Assembly: GCA_043727235.1 (NCBI GenBank)
Contig: JAYSYX010000317.1
Coordinates: 1-23,914 of the forward strand
Length of the DNA: 23,914 nucleotides
Direction of reading: 5' to 3'
From: UBA7236 sp043727235
GTDB lineage: Bacteria > Bacteroidota > Bacteroidia > Chitinophagales > BACL12
Under the pieces are notes generated by a model, which did no database searches, was not told where the DNA came from, and saw only the letters and a list, made by a program, of their open reading frames with translations. The translations under genes were made by a program, and so were the position numbers. This document shows positions 15,452 through 22,251 of this stretch, in pieces (position 1 is the stretch's first letter; every line of letters begins with the position of its first letter).

Positions 15452-15472
15452 CCTTCGCTAAAGCTACGGTGG
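15452..15472. repeat. CTTCGCTAAAGC hairpin repeat, copy 1
   Basis: CCTTCGCTAAAGCTACGG followed by TGG. The CCTTCG arm can pair with CGGTGG apart from one mismatch. It is one of four copies in the window, with consensus CTTCGCTAAAGCTAYGG. Confidence 0.65.
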
Positions 15473-15475
15473 CTA

Positions 15476-15553
15476 AAAGGAGTCTTCCTTCGCTAAAGCT
15501 ATGGAGGACAAGTTTAAATTTCTTGCGAAATTTTACAAAATCCCACCGTTTGT
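15476..15553. repeat. 78-bp direct repeat, unit 1 (contains hairpin copy 2)
   Basis: Identical over 78 bp to 15597-15674, 121 bp apart. It contains the CCTTCGCTAAAGCTATGGAGG-type hairpin at 15487-15507 and a second hairpin AAATTTC-TTGC-GAAATTT, and it ends in CCCACCGTTTGT. Perfect identity in non-coding DNA suggests a recent duplication. Confidence 0.9.
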
Positions 15554-15596
15554 GTTTCCTATATCTTAGGTCCTATTTCCTATGTCTTAAAAGGAG

Positions 15597-15674
15597 AAAG
15601 GAGTCTTCCTTCGCTAAAGCTATGGAGGACAAGTTTAAATTTCTTGCGAAATTTTACAAAATCCCACCGTTTGT
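15597..15674. repeat. 78-bp direct repeat, unit 2 (contains hairpin copy 3)
   Basis: Exact copy of 15476-15553; hairpin copy 3 lies at 15608-15628. Followed by a slightly longer run of the CCTATTTCCTAGGTCC words than unit 1. Confidence 0.9.
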
Positions 15675-15722
15675 TTCCTATTTCCTAGGTCCTATTTCTT
15701 AGGTCCTATTTCCTATGTCTTA

Positions 15723-15775
15723 AAGGAGAAAGGAGTTTAAATTTCATACGAAATTTTCCTTACCCCACCGTTTGT
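15723..15775. repeat. Partial, diverged third copy of the direct-repeat unit
   Basis: AAAGGAGAAAGGAG leads straight into TTTAAATTTC-ATAC-GAAATTTTCC and CCCCACCGTTTGT. It lacks the CTTCGCTAAAGC hairpin. The AAATTTC/GAAATTT stem is kept while its loop has changed from TTGC to ATAC. Confidence 0.65.
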
Positions 15776-15819
15776 TTTCCCGTGTCCCCTGTCCCGATTC
15801 CTGTGTCCCATTTCTTTCC

Positions 15820-15827
15820 TACCTTTG
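15820..15827 (+). promoter_or_regulatory. Candidate -7 element (TAnnTTTG) for transketolase N half
   Basis: TACCTTTG is a perfect match and ends 19 nt before ATG 15847. No good -33 box. It sits at the edge of the repeat-rich stretch. Confidence 0.5.
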
Positions 15828-15846
15828 CCCAAAATAACACAATTCC

Positions 15847-16692
15847 ATGTCAGATATCAATCAATTAAAACGTATAGCCACACAAGTGCGCAGAGATATA
15901 ATTCGTCAGGTTCATGGTTGCCAGAGTGGGCATCCGGGTGGTTCATTAGGTTGCGCAGATTATTTTGTTGCCTTGTATTTTGATGTAATGCAACACAATA
16001 CCGATTTTAAAATGGATGGTATAGGGGAAGATGTTTTTTTTCTGAGTAATGGTCATATTTCTCCTGTTTGGTATAGTGTTTTAGCCAGAGCAGGTTATTT
16101 TCCGATAGAAGAATTAAAGACCTTCCGAAAACTGGATACGCGTTTGCAAGGTCACCCGACAACAGCGGAACATTTACCGGGTATTCGAATTGCGAGCGGT
16201 TCCTTAGGACAAGGTTTATCCGTTGCAATTGGCACCGCCCTGGCAAAAAAATTAAACGGCGACGATCGTTTGGTATATACTCTGCACGGCGATGGTGAAA
16301 TGGATGAGGGACAAATATGGGAAGCAGCCATGTTTGCAGCACATCACAAAGTAGATAATATTATTTCTGCAATAGATTATAACGGTCAGCAAATTGATGG
16401 CCCTACCGAAAAAGTCATGAGTTTAGGTAACCTCAAAGCCAAATGGGAAGCATTTGGTTGGGATGTAATCGAACTTAAAGAGGGAAACGACATGGAAAAG
16501 ATACTTTCCACCCTCAAAACTGCCCAACAACATACAGGAAAAGGAAAACCCGTGATGATATTATTACATACTTTCATGGGAAGCGGCGTCGATTTTATGA
16601 CAAACGATCACCAATGGCATGGAGTAGCGCCGAATAATGAGCAGCTGGAGAAGGCTTTGGGGCAACTTGAGGAGACGTTGGGGGATTATTGA
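15847..16692 (+). CDS. Transketolase, N-terminal subunit (split type)
   Basis: 281 aa, the length of the N-terminal half in two-gene transketolases. Conserved parts are SGHPGGSLG (27-35), the His in LSNGH (70), QGHPT (101-105), ASGSLGQGLS (117-125), and the thiamine diphosphate/Mg motif from GDGEMDEGQIWEA (148-160) to the DYNGQQIDG Asn (179). It binds the diphosphate end of TPP and pairs with the C-terminal subunit (22252-23208), moving two-carbon units between ketose and aldose phosphates in the non-oxidative pentose phosphate pathway. It has a normal start and stop and its own candidate promoter. The partner gene is 5.6 kb away instead of adjacent. No frameshift or decay is visible. Confidence 0.95.
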   Translation: MSDINQLKRIATQVRRDIIRQVHGCQSGHPGGSLGCADYFVALYFDVMQHNTDFKMDGIGEDVFFLSNGHISPVWYSVLARAGYFPIEELKTFRKLDTRLQGHPTTAEHLPGIRIASGSLGQGLSVAIGTALAKKLNGDDRLVYTLHGDGEMDEGQIWEAAMFAAHHKVDNIISAIDYNGQQIDGPTEKVMSLGNLKAKWEAFGWDVIELKEGNDMEKILSTLKTAQQHTGKGKPVMILLHTFMGSGVDFMTNDHQWHGVAPNNEQLEKALGQLEETLGDY

Positions 16693-16736
16693 TTGGGTGA
16701 GTGGTGAATGTTCAAGGGTGAGTGGTAAATGGTCCA

Positions 16737-16757
16737 CCTTCGCTAAAGCTACGGAGG
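16737..16757. repeat. CTTCGCTAAAGC hairpin repeat, copy 4
   Basis: CCTTCGCTAAAGCTACGG followed by AGG. The outer 6 bp (CCTTCG with CGGAGG) pair fully, allowing one U-G. It is the same family as the three copies upstream of transketolase N, about 1.1 kb away, so the copies bracket that gene. Confidence 0.65.
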
Positions 16758-16785
16758 ATAAATGAGTGGTGAGTATGCGCTTCTT

Positions 16786-16981
16786 GAGCCGAAAGGTTGA
16801 TGTCTTCATCAAAAGTTGAGGTAAGCGGCTTGACAATTCACGATTGACGATATTGACAATGAGTAATGAGTTATGAGTAATGAGATTGCTCCTACTGAGC
16901 CGAAAGTTTGAAGCTTTCCATCAAATCGAATGTTAGCCGGAACGGATTCACGATTCACGAAATGAGTTATGAGTAATGAGT
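16786..16981. repeat. Two diverged copies of a ~65-bp unit plus TGAGTAATGAG words
   Basis: GAGCCGAAAG-GTTGA... starts at 16786 and again, diverged, at 16897 (period 111 bp). Both run through a CATCAAA stretch to ATTCACGATT and ACGA. Each unit is followed by ATGAGTTATGAGTAATGAG-like words (16857-16884; 16961-16981). Function unknown. Confidence 0.6.
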
Positions 16982-17086
16982 GTACTCTAAGTTAGCCGGA
17001 AGTTCATTTTCCTCCCTAAAACCTAATGTAATATTAAAATTTTTCTTTAATCTCCGATGATGACAAAGGACATCATTACGTCGTGT

Positions 17087-17146
17087 GAATATTTCGATTT
17101 TTGTAGAGACGCAATGCATTGCGTCTCTACAAAAATCGAAATATTC
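17087..17146. repeat. Perfect 60-bp palindrome
   Basis: The two 30-bp arms meet with no spacer at TGCA (centre 17116/17117). The inner ~32 bp (TTGTAGAGACGCAATG and its complement) looks like the GTAGAGACG...CGTCTCTAC palindrome recalled as a dispersed repeat in Cyanobacteria and Bacteroidota genomes (from memory, not checked). The outer GAATATTTCGATTTT arms are palindromic too. It can extrude as a cruciform or act as a long RNA hairpin. Confidence 0.95.
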
Positions 17147-17282
17147 TGGGCTGGCATCTCAGGACTAGCGAAAAAATTGAAATCAGTCTTGAATATCGAA
17201 CTCACATTTCCAGATTGATGATTTACTCCTTCCGTTTCCCTTTTTTTCCGTAACTTTCATCCTAATTAATTCGCTCCAAATC

Positions 17283-19313
17283 GTGAAAAAAGATCAACTG
17301 ATAAAATTAACTAACTACTCCGTTTTTTCTTCTGCATTTTTATTGCTTTCGAATGTTGCAAATGCGCAGATTATTTATACTGATGTTGACCCTGATGAAA
17401 CTGCATTTACCGATGAGGTACAGATCGATATTGATAAGGATGGAGATGTTGACTTTAAATTGATTTTTAATGAGGAAACAGCAAGCTCCTTTACCTTACC
17501 GGAATTAAAATTGCGTATCAATCCTTTGGGAGATAATCAGATTGCTTTTAGTACTCAAACAGTGCCGGTCACTTATTCAGGATTACCCTGGGCAACATAT
17601 ACAGGAGGTGCCACACAAATTATATTTACCGTTGCTCCATTAATTAATTCCGGAGAAATAATTGATGAAGGATTAAATTTTCATTTAGACCTTGCAAATT
17701 TATATCAGCGATTAAATTTTAATGTTTATAGCAGCTACGATCATCAGGCAATTGCAGGTGGCGAGTGGGCCGGAGCTATTGATAAATTTGCAGCGTTTCA
17801 ACTTTATATCGATGGGGCTTTGCATTATGGATGGATGCGATTGAGCGTTGATATTTTAAGCGGTATAACAATTCATGATTATGCATATCAATTAAATGCA
17901 GATACTCCAATTACAACAGAAATTGTTTATTATTCACCCATTTGGAATACTGTGGAAGATGCAGGAATTTCAGGAACAGGAGAGGACCTTCAATTTAATT
18001 TTACCGCAGCCGGAGATGAAGAAGAAATAGATCTGTATCGCATCATTTGTGTAAAAAAAGCAATAGCGGATGATTTCACGGTTGATATTGCAAATGGACT
18101 ATTGCCGGAACAATATATAGAAATAATTCCCGATGGCAGTTTGGATTATACAGCAGCATTTACGGCACTTTCACAGGATAGTGATGGCGATATAATTACC
18201 GTTTCACAACCCTATAAATTATTTATTTTAAATGTTATGGATCCGGCAGCGGGATATTTAAATATGATATCGAAAGCTTCCGACCAGGTGGAATTAATTG
18301 ATGCAGTTTCTGCTGTTCTTGATAATACAATTGCTGATATAGATGATTTTGGAAATGGGTTGGATATTAAAGTATCATTCGATGAACCTGAAACTAATCA
18401 GGGAATTACTGAGTACAGAGTTATAGTAGTAAAAAAAGATATTGCCGACACATTTACGCTGGCGGATGCAGAAATTGTTACTGCCGGAAATTATATTTCT
18501 GTTTTGCCGGGAGAATTAAATTACACTATCTTTTTAAACGAATTATCTACTGACTCAGATGGTGATCTTATTGAACCTGAAAAATATAAAAGTTTTATTT
18601 TAAGTGTTGCCGATGGTACAACTGCTGCTTTGAGTGTTTTATCTGAACCTTCGGAAGTTATTACTATTGAAACACAAACATCGGTTGTTAATTTAATTAT
18701 GTTGGAAGATATTGCCGAGAGCGGCAATGGTGATGATATTAAAATTTCATTCTCCATTCCAGCATTGGAACAAACTATTGAAGAATACAGGGTATTTATT
18801 GTGGATTTTGCAACCGCTTTCGATTTTGATATAACAGCTGCCCAGGCAGTGGAATTGCCAAATTATTTTTCAGTAATTCCAGATGGGAACGATATTGTAT
18901 TAAACGGGAATTCTACAAGCACCGACAGTGAGGGAAATTTAATTGTATGGGGAGTACCTTATTATGTTTATGTTTTATCCGTTGCCAGTGCTTATGGAAT
19001 TGAAGATACTTTATCTCCACAATCAAATCAATTGATAATCAATTTTCCGGCGTTGGAGAATATCAATGAAATTAACAATGGTGATTTTCAATTTTATCAC
19101 GACAACAATATTGTATATCTTCAAATTAATTCCCAGATTGAAAGCAATACTACTTTTACAATATTTAATAGTATCGGTCAGAAAATGACTGAAGCTAAAA
19201 TCTCACAAGGCTTGAACGAATTTCCACTCGAATGGAAAAATGGAATTTATTTTGGAGTAATTCGTTCGGGTAAAAATATCATTACCAAAAAACTTATAAT
19301 TGCCGATCAATAA
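17283..19313 (+). CDS. Secreted protein with three Fn3-like repeats and T9SS sorting tail
   Basis: 676 aa with GTG start (17283). A signal peptide (MKKDQLIKLTNYSVFSSAFL..., cleavage after ~NAQ) is followed by an N-terminal domain with IDIDKDGDVDF (48-58), a Ca-loop-like acidic motif common in Bacteroidota surface proteins. Three homologous blocks follow at about 222-340, 350-464 and 472-588. Each starts SGTGEDLQ / FGNGLDIK / SGNGDDIK, has a core EYRV or LYRI then V.KK or VD, and contains QDSDGDII / TDSDGDLI / TDSEGNLI, then Y..FIL.V. They look like Fn3-type beta-sandwiches. The tail at ~595-676 is a type A T9SS sorting domain (TTFTIFNSIGQKM..., KNGIYFGVI, ITKKLIIADQ). Exported by T9SS; ligand unknown. 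It stands alone between the repeat field and the VWA pair, in the gap between the transketolase halves. Confidence 0.85.
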   Translation: MKKDQLIKLTNYSVFSSAFLLLSNVANAQIIYTDVDPDETAFTDEVQIDIDKDGDVDFKLIFNEETASSFTLPELKLRINPLGDNQIAFSTQTVPVTYSGLPWATYTGGATQIIFTVAPLINSGEIIDEGLNFHLDLANLYQRLNFNVYSSYDHQAIAGGEWAGAIDKFAAFQLYIDGALHYGWMRLSVDILSGITIHDYAYQLNADTPITTEIVYYSPIWNTVEDAGISGTGEDLQFNFTAAGDEEEIDLYRIICVKKAIADDFTVDIANGLLPEQYIEIIPDGSLDYTAAFTALSQDSDGDIITVSQPYKLFILNVMDPAAGYLNMISKASDQVELIDAVSAVLDNTIADIDDFGNGLDIKVSFDEPETNQGITEYRVIVVKKDIADTFTLADAEIVTAGNYISVLPGELNYTIFLNELSTDSDGDLIEPEKYKSFILSVADGTTAALSVLSEPSEVITIETQTSVVNLIMLEDIAESGNGDDIKISFSIPALEQTIEEYRVFIVDFATAFDFDITAAQAVELPNYFSVIPDGNDIVLNGNSTSTDSEGNLIVWGVPYYVYVLSVASAYGIEDTLSPQSNQLIINFPALENINEINNGDFQFYHDNNIVYLQINSQIESNTTFTIFNSIGQKMTEAKISQGLNEFPLEWKNGIYFGVIRSGKNIITKKLIIADQ

Positions 19314-19496
19314 CATTTTTTTTGCTCAGAAATTTGTAATAACACTCTTTTGAGGCCTTATTGCAAACTATATTATACATTGATACAAAACCACTGTTTA
19401 TAGGCTTCCATTGAGAACAGCGTATAAACGGCAGCATTTTTGTTTATTTGCAAAACAATCTTTTAAAGGTTGTTTCCGTTTTATCGGAGCCAGACT
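19314..19496. other. Intergenic region upstream of the VWA pair
   Basis: 183 bp without a gene. TTTATTTG at 19443-19450 is a one-mismatch -7 candidate, but 46 nt from the ATG. No strong terminator stem was seen after the upstream gene, only a T-rich start. Confidence 0.35.
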
Positions 19497-20864
19497 ATGC
19501 GCAAACTTTTACTTTTGTTGTCCATTTTCATTGCTTTTGCAAGTTACAGCCAAACCAATCCGGCAGGCAATGTCAAACGAATCCTCATATTGTTGGATGG
19601 CAGCGGCAGTATGGTGGACCCTTGGAACAATACCAATAAATGGGAAGTGGCCAAAAAACTTGTAGTAAAAACCATCGATAGTATTCAAAGAGCGGAACCG
19701 GATGTACAGATCGGCATTCGTGTTTTCGGACATCAAAGCCCAAGAGTTGCACATGATTGTCAGGATTCCAAACTGGAAGTGCCTATATCTAAAAATTCTG
19801 CTGCAACTATTAAAGCAAAATTAAATACCATTACCCCTCAGGGATATACTCCAATTGCCTATTCTCTTTTTCTTGCAGCAGGTGATTTTATTTCTACAGA
19901 AGGAACAAACTCCATCATTTTAATTACGGATGGAATTGAAAATTGTGAAGGAGACCCTTGCGCAAGTTCAGATGTTCTAAAAGAAAAACGCATAACCTTA
20001 AAACCGTTTGTAATCGGTGTCGGATTAAAAGAAGCAGATAAAAAGAATTTTGAATGCGTGGGAAGTTTTTATGATGCGGGAAATGAAAAAGCATTTTCCA
20101 ACGCCATGAGCATAGTAATTTCGCAAGCATTAAATATTACTACCACACAGGTAAATTTAATTGATGCCTTCGGATTGCCCACTGAAAAAAATATTGAAAT
20201 AACCTTTTACGATAGTTTTTCAGGTGAGGTGAGATATAACTATGTTCAAACACCCAATGATAAAAATCAACCGGATACCTTGTATTTAAATCCGATCGGA
20301 AAATATAATATTGTTGTACATACTACACCGGAGGTAGCATTAAAAGATGTTGAATTAGTTCCGGGTAAACACAATATTATTGGTGTGGATGTACCACTCG
20401 GAATTTTGCAACTTACAGAGGGAGCCGGAACCACCTTTAGTGAAAAACAATGTGTGGTAAGAAACAACGAAAACGGTGAAATTTTATATGTGCAGAATTT
20501 TAATTCCAAACATAAATATATCGCAGGCACTTATGATATTGATATTCTTACTCTTCCAAGAATCCATTATGAAGATTACCAAATTAAAGGCGGAGTTGAT
20601 AATAAAATAGAAATTCCACTTCCAGGCACACTCAATATATCTTCCCCCGAAAATAAAATTTACAGTATATACACTGTAACCGACGGAAAGTTGGAAAAGA
20701 TCTACGAATCAACATTAGCGGGCTCAGGCGTTTCTGAAATGGTGAAATTATTACCCGGAGAATATAGGATATTCAGCAGATCAAATCTTAAAAAAGCATC
20801 TGCTAACACTAAGGAAACCAATTTTACAATTAAAACAAATAAAACAGCATTGATAAAAATATAA
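19497..20864 (+). CDS. Secreted von Willebrand A domain protein (paralog 1)
   Basis: 455 aa from ATG 19497, which begins a signal peptide (MRKLLLLLSIFIAFASYSQT); the open frame goes up to 19470 but those residues would precede it. A VWA domain starts at ~26 with the MIDAS motif complete: DGSGS (34-38), Thr118 in GYTPI, and Asp145 in ITDGIE. Notable are FGHQSP...DCQDSKL (77-93) and Cys-rich IENCEGDPC (147-155), which suggest disulfide bonds and a periplasmic or surface location. The C-terminal ~250 residues form beta-rich repeats (YNIVVHTTPEVALKDVELVP, YDIDILTLPRIHYEDYQIKG, GEYRIFSRSN), similar to carboxypeptidase-regulatory or prealbumin-like folds. There is no T9SS tail. The next gene is a paralog starting 2 bp after this stop. 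Function unknown; metal-dependent protein binding is likely. Confidence 0.88.
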   Translation: MRKLLLLLSIFIAFASYSQTNPAGNVKRILILLDGSGSMVDPWNNTNKWEVAKKLVVKTIDSIQRAEPDVQIGIRVFGHQSPRVAHDCQDSKLEVPISKNSAATIKAKLNTITPQGYTPIAYSLFLAAGDFISTEGTNSIILITDGIENCEGDPCASSDVLKEKRITLKPFVIGVGLKEADKKNFECVGSFYDAGNEKAFSNAMSIVISQALNITTTQVNLIDAFGLPTEKNIEITFYDSFSGEVRYNYVQTPNDKNQPDTLYLNPIGKYNIVVHTTPEVALKDVELVPGKHNIIGVDVPLGILQLTEGAGTTFSEKQCVVRNNENGEILYVQNFNSKHKYIAGTYDIDILTLPRIHYEDYQIKGGVDNKIEIPLPGTLNISSPENKIYSIYTVTDGKLEKIYESTLAGSGVSEMVKLLPGEYRIFSRSNLKKASANTKETNFTIKTNKTALIKI

Positions 20865-20866
20865 AA

Positions 20867-22240
20867 TTGAAAAAAAGAATTACATATAGTTCAAAATTAT
20901 TTCCTCTGTTGCTGATTTTATTTATCAGTACACAATTGTTTGCACAAACTACGCAGCCGACACGTGTGTTGTTTTTAGTGGATGCATCGCGTAGTATGTT
21001 GCAAAACTGGGATCGCAATTCTAAAATGGTGGCTGCACATAATGTGGTGAACGGTATTGCAGATAGTTTAAACGAAATGCCTAATGTTCAAATGGCAATG
21101 CGAATATATGGCCATCAAAGTCCGCAACCCGTTAATGACTGCGAAGACACCAAATTGGAAATTGCTTTCAAATCTAAAAATGCGCTCGCTATAAATAACA
21201 GACTCGATGATATTCGCCCGCAAGGTGTTACGCCGATCGCATATTCAATAGAACAAACCCTTAACGATTTTGGTGTGGATGCAAAAAATTATCGCAATAT
21301 ATTAATTCTTGTCAGCGATGGTTTCGAATCTTGCGGATTAAATCCTTGTGAAGTAGTACTTCGATTAAAAAATCAGGGAATAATTACTAAATCCTATGTA
21401 ATTGGAATTGGAATTGACGCAACCGAATATTCGCAGTTTTCCTGTATGGGCGAATTTTTGAATATTGAATCGGAAGTGCAAACCGAATTTGTGATAAATA
21501 CAACAATCGCTAAAATATTTAATTCCGTTTTTACAAGAGTAGATCTTTTAGATGTAAATAAGGATGCCACCGAAACAGATATGCTCATGACCTTCGTGGA
21601 AGCAGAGGAAGGGAAGACACGATTTAATTATTACCACACTTTAAATCCAAAAGGAAATCCTGATACTATTACACTTGATCCTTCTTTGAGTTACGATCTT
21701 CAAATACATACAACACCCGAAATAATTAAAAAGAACATTGATCTCACAAAGGGAGAACTAAATATTATTACTGAACCTGCTCCACAAGGATTTTTAAAGG
21801 TATACGTAAAAGGAGAAACCTTTAAGGGAAAGATTAATTGTATCATCAAAAAGGATAATAAGATCGTTACAAATCAAACTTCCAACAACAGCCAGAAATT
21901 ATTAATTGGTGAGTATGAACTTGAAATTTTAACTTTGCCGATAATTAAGGTAAGCGGAGTTCAGGTTGAACAGGATAAAACAACAACAATTGAGATCTCG
22001 GCGCCCGGATATGTCACTTTCAGTAAAAATGAACAAATAGCCGGAGCGATCTATGAAAATAAAGAGAATAAATTGGAGGAAGTTTACGAGCTGAGCGATA
22101 CAAACTTAAAGGAAACACTGGCTTTGCAGCCTGGAAAGTATACTGTTATCTATCGGTATCTTTCCAAAAAAGATATGGTTGCAACCAAAGAATATACCTT
22201 CGAAGTTTTTACAGGAACTGCGCTTACCGTCAGACTCTAA
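20867..22240 (+). CDS. Secreted von Willebrand A domain protein (paralog 2)
   Basis: 457 aa with TTG start at 20867, 2 bp after paralog 1's TAA, so translation is likely coupled; TTG is chosen because it gives a signal peptide (MKKRITYSSKLFPLLLILFI..., cleavage ~FAQ). The MIDAS motif is complete: DASRS (39-43), Thr122 in GVTPI, Asp151 in SDGFE. Landmarks match paralog 1: YGHQSP (81-86), DCEDTKLEI (91-99), ESCGLNPCE (154-162), FSCMGEF, and beta-rich C-terminal repeats (LSYDLQIHTTPEIIKKNIDL, YELEILTLP, PGKYTVIYRY). Divergence between the copies, apart from these motifs, looks substantial, so the duplication is not recent. No T9SS tail. It lies 11 bp before the transketolase C half. Confidence 0.88.
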   Translation: MKKRITYSSKLFPLLLILFISTQLFAQTTQPTRVLFLVDASRSMLQNWDRNSKMVAAHNVVNGIADSLNEMPNVQMAMRIYGHQSPQPVNDCEDTKLEIAFKSKNALAINNRLDDIRPQGVTPIAYSIEQTLNDFGVDAKNYRNILILVSDGFESCGLNPCEVVLRLKNQGIITKSYVIGIGIDATEYSQFSCMGEFLNIESEVQTEFVINTTIAKIFNSVFTRVDLLDVNKDATETDMLMTFVEAEEGKTRFNYYHTLNPKGNPDTITLDPSLSYDLQIHTTPEIIKKNIDLTKGELNIITEPAPQGFLKVYVKGETFKGKINCIIKKDNKIVTNQTSNNSQKLLIGEYELEILTLPIIKVSGVQVEQDKTTTIEISAPGYVTFSKNEQIAGAIYENKENKLEEVYELSDTNLKETLALQPGKYTVIYRYLSKKDMVATKEYTFEVFTGTALTVRL

Positions 22241-22251
22241 AAAATGTAACA

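Larger units (their letters stand above)
15377..15846. other. 470-bp repeat-rich intergenic region
   Basis: No credible gene. The stretch is built from short words (CCTATTTCC, TAGGTCC, AAAGGAG, CCCACCGTTTGT), three hairpin copies of the CTTCGCTAAAGC family, a perfect 78-bp direct repeat and a partial third copy at ~15723-15775. The open frame at 15430-15702 encodes only repeat-derived peptides (FAKA...). The last 30 bp hold the likely promoter of the transketolase gene. Confidence 0.75.
16693..17282. other. 590-bp intergenic repeat field
   Basis: No gene. In order: GTGAGTGGTGAATG-type words (16694-16775), hairpin copy 4, two diverged ~65-bp units each followed by TGAGTAATGAGTTATGAG words, a short ATGATG/CATCAT hairpin (17057-17076), a perfect 60-bp palindrome (17087-17146), then ~135 bp of plain sequence. 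TAACTTTC at 17251-17258 is a one-mismatch -7 candidate for the next gene. Confidence 0.75.

Noticed and set aside
15476..15674. Possible CRISPR-like array
   Set aside because: Only two identical 78-bp units plus a fragment, with no regular unique spacers and no cas genes.
15430..15702. Open frame of 90 codons between uvrB and transketolase N
   Set aside because: Its peptide is made of repeat-derived copies (FAKA...EDKFKFLAKF twice) and lies wholly within the direct-repeat block; no start context or family likeness.
15847..16692. Transketolase truncated by frameshift or insertion
   Set aside because: The product ends at the usual end of the N-half in two-gene transketolases, and a complete C-half exists at 22252-23208, so it is a natural split gene.
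19411..19754. Extra small open frames on both strands at the start of VWA paralog 1
   Set aside because: They overlap the signal peptide and MIDAS-coding region of a well-supported gene in other frames.
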